Shown here one piece after another: positions 46,442 to 56,585 of a stretch of DNA of 64,000 nucleotides. The position numbers and the translations under genes were made by a program. The notes beneath the pieces were generated by a model. The model searched no databases, was not told the DNA's origin, and worked only from the letters and a program-made list of their open reading frames with translations. Origin of the DNA: Eucalyptus grandis (taxonomy: Eukaryota > Streptophyta > Magnoliopsida > Myrtales > Myrtaceae); NCBI RefSeq assembly GCF_016545825.1, contig NC_052619.1, forward strand, positions 8,199,501 through 8,263,500, in the 5' to 3' direction. Numbering within the stretch: position 1 is the first letter of the stretch; the number at the start of each line of letters is the position of its first letter.

Positions 46442-47939
46442 ATCGAGTCATCAGCTTTACGCTTTATTTTGAGAACCCACTTATTCTCAATAGCTTTGCG
46501 TCCTATTTGAAGATCAACCAGTTCCAAACTTGGTTTGACTTCATTGACTCCATCTTCTCTTTCATTGCATAAATCCATTTTTTCTTACTAGGGAAATTCA
46601 GAGCCTCATTAATATTTCTTGGCTTATCCTCATCTTGTGGAGCAATCATAAAAGTTTCCCTTTCAATGTCAAAACGTTGATGGTGAATACTTTGGCGACT
46701 TGTTCGCCGTATGGGAGATTGTACACTTTGCACATCATTCCCCATTATGCTCCAACTTGGATTAGATAATGATAACGTTGTCTCATCATGTGATTGCAAT
46801 TGAGAATGAGTTGAATTCAATTCATCACTTCTCATATTACTCCCACTTGGACGAACTCCACTAATATTATTATCTTGATCCAAGGTTTCAAATATGGGTA
46901 ATCTTCCCCTATTTCGCCATTCTTAGGAAATTCATCATCTAAGAATGTGACATCCCGTGATTAAAATTTAGTTATACTCCCACTTTCCTACTCACTTATG
47001 AACACATACTCTTTCAAGTGTTTGGAGTATCTCATTAAAATACTCTACTTTCCTTTAAGATCCAATTTCCCAAATTTGTGAGAGGACTCAAGTGTATAGG
47101 CAGCACAACCCCATGGCTTAAGAAAACTTAAGTCCGGTTTTCTACCTGTCCATAACTCATATGGAGTGGAAGTAACTGATTTGTAAGGCACCCGATTAAG
47201 TATATAGACAGCAGTTAACAACGCATCACTCCAAAAAGTAATAGGTAAGTTAGCATGCGCCATCATAGACCTAACCATTTCCAGTAGGGTTCTGTTTCTT
47301 CTCTCCGCAACACCATTTTGTTGAGGAGTATACGGAATAGACAACTATCTTTCTATTCCTTTTTCATCACATAATTTTCTGAACTCATCAGATAAATATT
47401 CTCGACCTCGATCGGATCTCAATATTTTTATTTTCTTGTCTAATTAATTTTCTACCAGGTTCATAAACCTTTTGAAACAACTTATTGCTTCAGATTTATG
47501 AGAAATCAAACAGACATATCCGAATCAAGTATAATCATCTATAAAAGTGATGAAATAAACACCCCCATGCCTTCCTCTCACATTCATTGGACCACAGACA
47601 TCAGAATGGATTAAATGCAGAGGAAATTCAGCTATTTTACTTTTTCCAAATGGTTTCTTTGTCGTTTTCCCTTCTAGGCAATGCTTACATATGGACAAAT
47701 CGACATTTTCAATATTTCCCAACAAGCCCTCTTTGACTAGTCTATTCATACATTGTTGACCAATGTGACCAAGTCTAGCATGCCATACATTCACATCATT
47801 ATCATATGTATTAGGAGACGTGAGAAGGGAATAACAAACATTTGCATTAACATAGTCAATATCTAATACAATGAAACCATACAGAAAATAACCACAACCA
47901 TAGTAATTTGTATCCAAAAATAAATCCACAAGTTCATAT
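46442..47939 (-). pseudogene. copia pol: integrase and start of reverse transcriptase
   Basis: The GAG-pre-integrase part shows VWHARLGHIGQQCMNRL and CKHC. The integrase core has HSDVCGPM with the first Asp and ITFIDDYT with the second, where a stop falls (47525), and after a poorly readable stretch [20 protein letters not shown] with the catalytic Glu. [18 protein letters not shown] ends the integrase. The linker follows (46503-46883), and then the reverse transcriptase start ENKWVLKIKRKADDSI up to the nested LTR. Frameshifts near 47935, 47345 and 46500 and several stops disable it. Confidence 0.88.
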
Positions 47940-49143
47940 TAAAACCTAGTTTAACCAACACTAAAACAGACACCAAATTCCGACGAATCTCCGGAGAATA
48001 CAATACATCATGTAGGAACAGAGTGCGTCCACCACGCATGTTCAGTTGGCAGGTGCCAATTCCTTTCACTTCAGCTCTGGAGTTGTTTCCCACATAGATC
48101 CACTTAGTTCCAGTTGGTACTCGTCGGAATTCCACGAAGGATCCTCTATCCTTCGCTACATGGTTTGTCGCTCCTGAATCTACAGTCCACAAAGGATTAG
48201 ACTCAGTCAAGAATATAGAACTCAACACAAAAGCAAAGTTCTGAAAAGTACAAGGGGTGTATACCTTCTTTGGCTCACGACAGTCGCGAGCATAGTGACC
48301 CTTCTTGTCACAGTTGTAGCATTTCACCCTTGCAAGCTTCTTCATGCGAGGACGCTTTCCTCTTTCATGTTGGTTAAACTTGAGTTTCTTCCCTGAATGA
48401 CCTGCTTCCTTGCCTTTCCCTTTATCAAACCAGTTAGGGCGTTTGCGCTTGGAGCTCGAAGCTCCATGTGAGCTAGAACTAGCATGATAGAGTTCAGCAT
48501 CCGACTTAACCACCAAAATGCGGTCCTCTTCCAGCTCAAGATGGCGCAATGCATCCTCAAAAGTTTTGATATTTTCATTATGGGTCAGGTGCACCTTCAT
48601 ATGCTCCCAACTCTGAGGCAAGGAACGAATCACTGCTTGCACTTGCTGCTCATCAGTGAGGACATGGCCAGCATCTTTCAGCTCATTTATCATGTTTGAC
48701 ATCTTTCTAAGATGTTGCTTCATGGTCTGACCATGAGGCTTCTTATATAAGTCAAACCTAATAGTGAGCTGCCTCAATCTGGTCACCGAAGTATGACCAA
48801 ATCTTGTTGCCAATGCCTCCCACATTTCTTTGGCATTGTCAAAACGCCTAAACTCTCGCATGACGTCATTTTCCATGCTGCTCAGCAACGTGATGCGAGC
48901 AAGAGAGTTCTTTCTTTTCCATGCAGCAAAAGCTTCCTTATCTCTCTTGTGTTATGCTGTGTTTCCTTCTTCAGGTTCTACCATGGTCAAGTTAAGAGCT
49001 TCAAGTGCTTCTTGCTCTTCCAGCACATATTGGATTTTCATGTGCCATATCTCATAGTTGTCACCATTGAGCTTTTCACCTTTGTTCAACTCGGCAACTA
49101 TGCTCTTTGTGTCTGAAGCCATTGATCTAAACACATCAGACAT
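47940..49143 (-). pseudogene. copia gag and protease
   Basis: Gag starts about 49143 (MSDVFRSMASDTKSIV) and continues with LNGDNYEIWHMKIQYVL. An in-frame stop at 48952-48954 is followed by the UBN2-type core (MWEALATRFGHTSVTRLRQL, VIRSLPQSWEHMKVHLTH), a basic stretch, a complete CCHC knuckle (CYNCDKKGHYARDC) and the protease active site (LWTVDSGATNHVAKD). The frame is lost after the protease near 47935. In active copia elements Gag forms the particle and protease cuts the polyprotein. Confidence 0.9.
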
Positions 49144-49533
49144 ATATGCACGAATTAGTTAATGCCTATCATTTATGCATCCCTTTTGCACAGACCCATC
49201 ATATTAATAAACAATTTCAAGTAAGGTTTCAAAATCAAAATGTCACTAAGTTTCCAATCATCCTCCAAAAAACCTAACTTAAAACTATCATTAATATAAT
49301 TGTCTTATGCAAAATAAATTCTATGAAGTTACAAAAACTTCTATAACTACCCATAGCTAACTACCCACATCAACCAGCAATAACAGAAAGCAACAGATAA
49401 TTGACATCCAATAAAATAATAATGCTTTCAACTAACACAACCAAGATATCGGTTGCTACATCAACAACAATCAGGTAGTAAACATTACATAATATGTCCA
49501 CAAAGCATACTTAACAAAGATCAGCCAATACAA

Positions 49534-49923
49534 CTAACACCAAGTCAGCACACAAATTGGGAAAGATCCTCTTTTGTTCAATTTCTTGATATTTTCCCTT
49601 GTAATAATCCAGTAATATTCATTTACAAAATCCATCACAATTTTCTTATAAGAAGTAGCTCTGTTGATATCCCATATGCGATTCAACACTCCTTGCCATT
49701 CAGGTGGAAGGGTGTTCATGAAAAATCGCACCATCTTTGACTATGGCATAGGACGACCATTCCATATGACCTTTTGAATTTTTTCATTGACCTCAAGGAC
49801 ATGATCAATTAAGTCACCACTCTCCCATCGATGATCAGTCAGCTCAACTATCAACTTAGAAAGCATTTCCTTTTGTTCATCGGTAATTGCGCGAATAGGT
49901 GTGCGCAACCTGAGGGGAGGCAT
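49534..49923 (-). pseudogene. Extra small frame upstream of copia gag, function unknown
   Basis: A frame of about 129 codons beginning MPPLRLRTPIRAITDEQ and including LPPEWQGVLNRIWDI and SYKKIVMDFVNEYYWI, interrupted by one stop (49741-49743). It lies in the sense direction between the primer-binding site and gag, where ordinary copia elements have only a short leader. I do not recognise it. LPPEWQGVLNRI is faintly like the C-terminal side of copia Gag, so a diverged gag fragment or a captured sequence are both possible. Confidence 0.45.
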
Positions 49924-50059
49924 TTTTCCTGCAACAAATGCAGAATCGTCCCTGCAACAAATGCAGAACAAATAAGGGATCACAAATAATCCACATAGAC
50001 TTAATTGAAAAAGAAACACATTCTTTTCCTCTCTTTTTTTTTTTTGGTCAACAGTCAAC

Positions 50060-50547
50060 GGTCAGGTTGTTGGTCATCAAACCGGACGGATCGGTCGGGC
50101 CGGGTCGGACGAACCGACCGCACGTGCCGCGCACGTGCCAGGTGTCCGCGGGTTGGGTCGGGTCGGGTCGCTGGCCGGTGACTGCCCAGCCAACCGTCGT
50201 CGGCGCTAACGTCATCGATGACGTCATCCCAGCGGTTACCAACCGTTGGGTGACGTCATCACGCGTTGGTTCGCTGACCGGCGCGTGGCGCCCACGCGTA
50301 GTGGCTTCTGGCCGCTCGTGTGGGCACGTGCGGCGTCGCCTGGCGGCGCACGACATGTCGCCGGATTCGTCTCGACGAGCCCTTTCACCCTATGCTTTTA
50401 GAAATCGATTTCAACTTACAGAAACTCGAATAAACGGACGAACAGTGCTCGGGTGTCGGGATTTCTCACCATGATCCGTGTCGGCCGTATTTCTTTGCGA
50501 AAAATCAATCAAAAAACATGAAAATGGTCGAGAAAACATGAACTAGG
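50060..50547 (-). other. G+C-rich leader of the copia element with TGACGTCA palindromes
   Basis: About 490 bp unusually rich in G and C compared with the rest of the element. It includes two perfect TGACGTCA palindromes (50219-50226 and 50251-50258), 32 bp apart, and GGGTCGGGTCGG repeats. TGACGTCA is the core bound by plant bZIP factors of the TGA type; a regulatory role here is only inferred. Confidence 0.5.
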
Positions 50548-50559
50548 GCTCTGATACCA
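50548..50559 (-). other. Copia primer-binding site, initiator tRNA-Met
   Basis: The minus strand reads TGGTATCAGAGC one base inside the 5' LTR, complementary to the 3' end of initiator tRNA-Met. Confidence 0.95.
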
Positions 50560-50560
50560 A

Positions 50561-51000
50561 TGCTGGGATTAACGGGTCCCCAAAAACCGGATTCGACACT
50601 AAATCGAACCCTTAAAACGAATGCGGAAGACAAGCCCGGGAAAATCACATATCACCGATCCTAAAGCACACCACGGATTTGAGCGTACCTTGTTAGCCAC
50701 AGATTAAACACCGACGCCGACGTGAGGAAGAGAATTTGGCCATGTTCGATCCGATGATGCCAAATCATGGTTGAAGGGAAGAAAAACGTTGCCGGAGCCT
50801 TACCGTTTTCCTTTTTGGGAGAGAGAGAGAGGGGGGGGGGAGAGGGAGACGTACGTACGTTCTGATTTCCAAAATGTGCATTCTCCCTCTCTCTCATCCC
50901 TTTTATACGTCCCTCCATCCACGGGCCCTATTCCTGTGGGCCGGGCTTTTAGGCCCAACATAGGCGAACGGCCTTAAGCCCATCATTAATAAAACCATCA
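50561..51000 (-). repeat. Copia 5' LTR
   Basis: A 440-bp LTR starting TGCTGGGATTAACGG and ending AAACCATCA, matching the 3' LTR throughout. Confidence 0.92.
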
Positions 51001-52960
51001 TTCTCTCAATAGAATCACTGGCGAGATGACTGATTTTATCGATGGGTTAGCTCGATGCAACGATAAGACGTTGGAGAATCTCAACTTGGGGAACAATAGG
51101 TTGTCTGGCAACCTTCCAGATTCTCTAGGAAATCTAAAGAAATTAAGGTACCTCCAATTTTGGCAGAATCCATTTCAAGTTTCTATCCCACAGTCGATTG
51201 GAAACATGTCGTCAATGGAAGAGTTTTTACGTTGCCAACAACAGGATGAGTGGGATTCCTGAAAGTTTCGGGCAACTGTCGAAATTAGTTGCGGCAAATC
51301 TCTCTGACAACTTGTGGGAAGGAGTTGTGACAGAGCGCCACCTGGCAAACCTCTCGTGCCTCATGGATCTTAACTTGCGTAAAGCATCTCCAAACATTTC
51401 CTTGACATAGCCCCCGGTTGGTTCCTTCCTTCAATCTCAGGTACCTTTACATCAGGTCTTGCCAATTGGGTCCCGAGTTTCCTACTTGGCTCAGGAATCA
51501 AAACGACCTTGAGACCATGGTGTTGAACAACGCTAATGTCTAGGGAACCATACCAGATTGGTTCTTGCCGCTGAATCTGCAATTAGATGAGCTAGACGTC
51601 GGGTATAATCAGCTCACCAGCGAGCCACCCACCTCATTGATGTTCTTAGACGTCCGAGCTAATGTCGACTTGAGTTCGAACCTCTATGAAGGTCCTCTTA
51701 CTATGTGGTCTACCAATGTGACCACACTGTATCTCAGAGATAATCGCTTCTCCGGTCCTATTCCTCCCAACATTAGCAAACTCATGCCATACCTGACAGA
51801 TTTAGATATCTCTCAGAACGCCCTAAATGCTACAATTCCCTTGTCTATTGGGAATATGACCACTTTGACTACCGTAGTCATCTCCAAAAATTACCTATCA
51901 GGAGAAATAGCGCGGTTCTGGAGTGACTTGTCCTTGCTGTACATTTTTGACATGTCAAACAATAACCTTTCGGGTCCGATACCAAGTGAGGTCAGCTTGC
52001 TTTCTTCTCTCATGTTCTTCATAGTCAGTAAAAGCAATCTCTCTGGTGAACTACCATCCTCCTTGCAGAACTGCAGCTCTCTGGCCAGTCTCAATCTCGG
52101 CAATAACAGGTTCTCGGGAAACATTCCGGCATGGATTGCAGGGAGCATTCCTTCGTTGCTGATTTTGTGCCTATGGTCGAACTTGTTTTCCGGGGAGATT
52201 CCTACTCAGATATGCCGTCTTTCCAATCTCCACATAGTGGACCTCTCACACAACAGCTTGTCAGGATCAATCCCGGTATGCATAGGAAACTTAATGGGCT
52301 TGAAAGTGGAGCTCACAAATGCTGATAGGGTGAGGTACCAGGGACGCTTGACTGTGGTGGCCAAAGGAAAGATTCTTCAATATGATGAAAGGATTCTTTA
52401 CCTCGTCAACAGTTTGGATCTCTCTGACAACCGCTTGTCTGGGGAGATTCCTGAAGCGCTAATGAGCCTCGTGAGGTTGTGGACCCTGAATTTGTCCATA
52501 AACCATCTCATTGGAAAAATACTGGTCGACATTGGGAACTTGGAGCGGCTGGAGACACTTGACTTATCAAACAACAATCTCTCGGGGTTGATTCCTCGGA
52601 GCATGACCACTTTAACAAGCTGAATTACTTGAACCTGTCGTGCAATGACTTTTCGGGCAAAATCCCCACAGCCAACCAGTTCCGAACCCTCAATGAGCCA
52701 TCTATTTAAAAGGGCAACGTTGGCCTCTGTGGGATTCCACTGGCAGAGTCATGCCTGGGAGAAGAGAAACAGTCATAATCTCTTGACGATGTCCATGGAA
52801 ACAGCAAGAGCAAAGATGGAGACGATGGTCTCGAATATTTCTGGCTCTTCCTGAGCATTGGGCTTGGTTTCTTTGTTGGGTTCCGGGGTGTCTGCGGCAC
52901 TTCGATGGTAAAGAAGTCCTGGAGAGAGGCTTACTACGTTAGACAAACTAAAATAATGTA
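51001..52960 (+). pseudogene. RLP4, 3' part: subtype B receptor
   Basis: This continues the gene cut at 40140, starting inside the LRRs (NRITGEMTDFI) after the TTCTC duplication. Damage: an extra T near 51228, a deletion near 51400, a stop near 51540, a missing A near 52617 (AACAAGCTG), TAC changed to TAA near 52708 and another stop near 52777. The longest surviving frame is 51565-52623 (352 codons). The tail is cut after SWREAYY by a deletion near 52940. Subtype B marks such as SEPPTSLMFLDVRANVDL are shared with RLP2. Confidence 0.9.
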
Positions 52961-53505
52961 TTCTGGGATTTCAATTCAGTGCTTTCATAAAGCTGTCTTC
53001 CATACCATCATTAGACATCTTATAAATGTAGCAGTTATTTACAACAAGCATAGGGAACAAAGCGTACATGTTACAGGTATTGTCATTAAATGAGTTTTGC
53101 GCACTAAAAGAAGACTCAATTCTAAAGAAATTTCACTTTTTTATTCCTAGGAGTCTATAAGCTTATCTTGAAACTCAGGTCTGAATCCTTTAGGATTTTG
53201 CCCAACTATGAGTCTTATTGACTTATATGCCACGGAATTAGGCGGGTCGGAAATCCATCTGAACCCGATTAGCTTCCAGACCCTCCATCCCAGACCCAAC
53301 TCCGAATTGAACCGGAACTGAGATCCGTGAGTTGGCAAAAGGGCAGTTGTAGCTTCGTTACTGGTGAGAAATGATGGATAGATTTCTGTGGTTAGATATA
53401 ATAGTGGACTAAGCTCTAAGGATCGGTTGAGTTGGTGAAACGGCACGATAATTTCGATTTAAGAAGTGAGATCTTATGTTTGATGTGAATTAGAAATGAC
53501 CTCTC

Positions 53506-54163
53506 TATTGGGGAGAATTTGGGGACAATAATTTATTATGAGCTAAACGCAATCCAAGATCAATTTCTTCTTCGAAACTAAATCAACTGAAATTTTCTTA
53601 ACCCCCAGTAATAACAAGCAACGTATAACGTTACAATATGCAAATATAATATCGAAATAATAAGTAAACAAGCAAATAACGACACCAATGATTTAACGTG
53701 GAAAACTCGATGCGAAAAAAACCACAAACCGCCCAAAACAACTACTAATCACAAGAATAACGGGATACATAAAGTATTCTTTTCTAATCACACACTAAAA
53801 GTACAACATCAACATTACAATCTCATTTCATCGCCATATAGGTGGATAAATAAATTCAGAGCAAGAAAACCCTAATCACAATTGGAGAATTTAGAGGCCA
53901 TTCTCATTTCAAATTTGAGCCAATTTCATCAATGTTTGGCCTTTAAATCAGGATCACAAAATTGCAGCCCTTTTCTTTTATTATATTCTCTCCTATTTCG
54001 GTAGTTTTTGGTTTTCTTTCTCTCTCCTCACTTTGGGCACACCCCCACACACACAAACGCGCGCGAAGCCATCACCTTCTTTTCAACTTGTCTTTTTTTT
54101 GGTTTGTTTTGTTTTTTTTTCTAATGCTAGCTGCGCCTCACATGAAGGTGGACCCAGCCAACA
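53506..54163. mobile_element. Solo LTR in the RLP4-RLP5 spacer
   Basis: A 658-bp insertion flanked by CTCTC (53501-53505 and 54164-54168). The ends are TATTGGGGAG and CCAACA; the first two bases are TA, presumably mutated from TG, giving TGTTGG/CCAACA. The empty site is at about 29629-29640 (GACCTCTCGGGGTC). It contains TTTAACGTGGAAAACTCG, typical of plant copia LTRs. No coding region. Confidence 0.75.
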
Positions 54164-54497
54164 CTCTCGGGGTCATGTCAAGCGAAAATTCAAGATTGAT
54201 TTTATCAATCAGGCCAAGGCAATGACACGGACGCGTGAACCGAGATGAAGCTCTTCAGAAGACCTGAATGAAAAAGGAGACGAGGACTTTCACCTCGACA
54301 AATGGCCTCTTGAGGTCATGCCGTGCTGCCACGGTCGTTTATCTGATTGTCTAGAAAGTCCAACTGCCAAGGAACTTCCTTTCCGATCGAGTCATCACGG
54401 CCGGAGGTATTCGGAAGTCTTCATTAGCGATGCAGTGGAAATGGACTGCACTGTGTTCCCATTTAAATCGCCAGAGAAGAAGACTGGAAGGTTTCTA

Positions 54498-55280
54498 TTA
54501 GGGATGTGCAACTGACCAGGTAGATTCGGGAACCGGACCGGCCCAGCTGTTCTCGGACCAATTTTGTAAGCAAAGATTTAAAATCCAATTTTTTTCCCTC
54601 GATTTCTATTCTTGCTTTTGCGGTTGCACGGCATTTTTCCTCTCAGCCCTCTTAGACACGCATGGCGCTTCTCCTTTGTCATTCCTCTTCCTCGTTCGCT
54701 TCCCTTCCTCACCAGCTCACTCTCGCATCATCTAACGGATGGACAGCATCCGTCACCGTCAAATTCTTGTGTACCACGTGAATTGGCTCACCTAATTTCT
54801 TTTTTGGATAAGGAGTTATTCTTGTAGTAGACATTTGTTAACCGTTTTAGATAAATGAACAGCTTTATATAGTAATTGTGGGAATGAAACTAATATTACA
54901 CCAATGTTTGTTGCTAATGTTTATGTAATGTTATGATTTTTGCTTTGCCTTATAATTTTATTTATGATAATTAGCCTTGTGAATTCTTAATTTTTTGTTT
55001 AGTCAAAAAGTTCATATATTTATTTATTACATGTGCTTAATATTTCGGTACAAATTATAAGGATTACGTTATTTTCTCTCATATTAATGTAAAATTTAAA
55101 GTCGTATAAAATATCGGACAATTGCAGAACATGTTCAAGTGGAAATAGAATTGACCCTAGAATCAGATCGGAAAAATAGGATAGGTCGGATACAGGGTTC
55201 AAAAAATGGGAATCGGTTATAACAAGGTAGGGTATAGGGTCCAAATCTAAATCTTACCCAACCTAGACCCGATCACCTCT
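54498..55280. mobile_element. Non-autonomous hAT-like insertion
   Basis: A 783-bp insertion flanked by the 8-bp duplication GGTTTCTA (54490-54497 and 55281-55288); the empty site is near 29963. The ends TTAGGGATGTGCAAC and (reversed) AGAGGTGATCGGGTC form a weak inverted match of the sort seen in hAT elements, whose duplications are 8 bp. No transposase frame is present. Confidence 0.65.
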
Positions 55281-55288
55281 GGTTTCTA

Positions 55289-56509
55289 TAGGTTTATGTG
55301 TGGACTATATTCATAGATGAAAGACGTAATATGCACTTCGTGGAATTTGTCCGAAACCTCCAGCACTAAGGTCATTTCTAGAGTGGTCCCACGCGGTCGG
55401 TGTTCAAATCTACGTCAATTTCAGCTGGCGACTCAGTCAGCCCCATCCCTTTCCAGATTTGCTACGAATTGGTCTAACTCATCTTTATTGGAATTTATAT
55501 GTTTGATAATAGATGTCTGGAAGTATATCATCCAGAAATTCGATGGCGTGGTGCAACCGTGGCATTTAATGAGCAAATTGTAAAGTTCTTCGCATTCATT
55601 TTCACTAATGTGGGTTCTTATCAAGAAGCTGGCATGATACTTTACGTTGGGAGTCAGCCCAGTGGAATGTGATCATGGTTCTTCGTAGTCATTGGTCGGC
55701 TTTTAAGTCAAGAAGCCACGTCCACTGAGTACGTCGTCTTCAGAAGTCTTCTCTTCATTGGTATTTCGAGGAGCGTCTCGTTCTTCATTTAGATCCAAAC
55801 GCAAACCAGAAACACCAAAACTTGCCACCCAAGTTCTCTCTTTCTCTTTGAAAGATTTTGTGAGATTACTATCAATTGTTCTAAAAACTTAAACTATTAG
55901 ACCAAAGCGTGATTTAATATTTAATTATTTTAATATCCTGAAAGTCACCTCTTGGATTGAGCTCTCGCAGCCTAAGCTAAAGAAAAGAAAATGCCATTGT
56001 GACTCTTCACGCTCTTGTTCCCTAAACCAAGAAACAACATGACCGAGCAAGCGAATCCCAGATACGAGTAGACATGGGTGCATCTGTGATAGATGCAGCG
56101 TACGTGATTCATGACGCCTGGACAGGTGCCTCCCCATGACATTAGCTGTGAATGGAAAAATATCGTTATGCAGACCTGATTCATGCGCTCCAACTCCACA
56201 GCGTGATCAACTTAATTCGGTGGACCTCGTGGTGAACTATCAAATTCCGACAACTTTCAACAACATGGGCAAGGAACATATAATCTTCTGACTGTCCAGA
56301 CGGCACTTCTATGTCATAAAAACCATGGACCAGAACTTGCCATCGAAGTCTGCAAGTTTAAAATGCGTCCCAGGCAAGGGGAAAACAAAAACAGTTTGGA
56401 TGACAAGGTCGATGATGCTTAACTGGTTTGCTGTAAACTCAAAGTCAAGTCAAGTCAGACTAACAATGGACGCTCCCTCTCTTTGCATCATAGGAGGACA
56501 ATAGTCCAG
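55289..56509 (+). promoter_or_regulatory. RLP5 upstream region
   Basis: It closely matches the RLP3 upstream region, with a deletion of about 0.14 kb near 56000. No other gene is visible. Confidence 0.5.
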
Positions 56510-56516
56510 TATATAT
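56510..56516 (+). promoter_or_regulatory. TATA box of RLP5
   Basis: TATATAT 70 bp before the ATG, identical in context to that of RLP3. Confidence 0.6.
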
Positions 56517-56585
56517 GTCTAGACAGGCTGATCTGCACTTTCTGATACTACCCTCCTTTCGTCTATTCTCGTTTTGCCTGCAAGA

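Larger units (their letters stand above)
40141..51000 (-). mobile_element. Ty1/copia retrotransposon inserted in RLP4
   Basis: It is bounded by two LTRs (40141-40585 and 50561-51000), both starting TG and ending CA on the plus strand, with the 5-bp duplication TTCTC on each side (40136-40140, 51001-51005). Removing the element and one TTCTC rejoins the RLP sequence as AAGCTTTCTCTCAATAG, matching AAGCTTTCTGTCAATAG in RLP5. Coding runs right to left: primer-binding site, an extra small frame, gag, protease, integrase, reverse transcriptase, RNase H, the copia order. It is 10.86 kb long, of which 3.54 kb is a later insertion. Stops and frameshifts throughout show it is dead. Confidence 0.93.
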
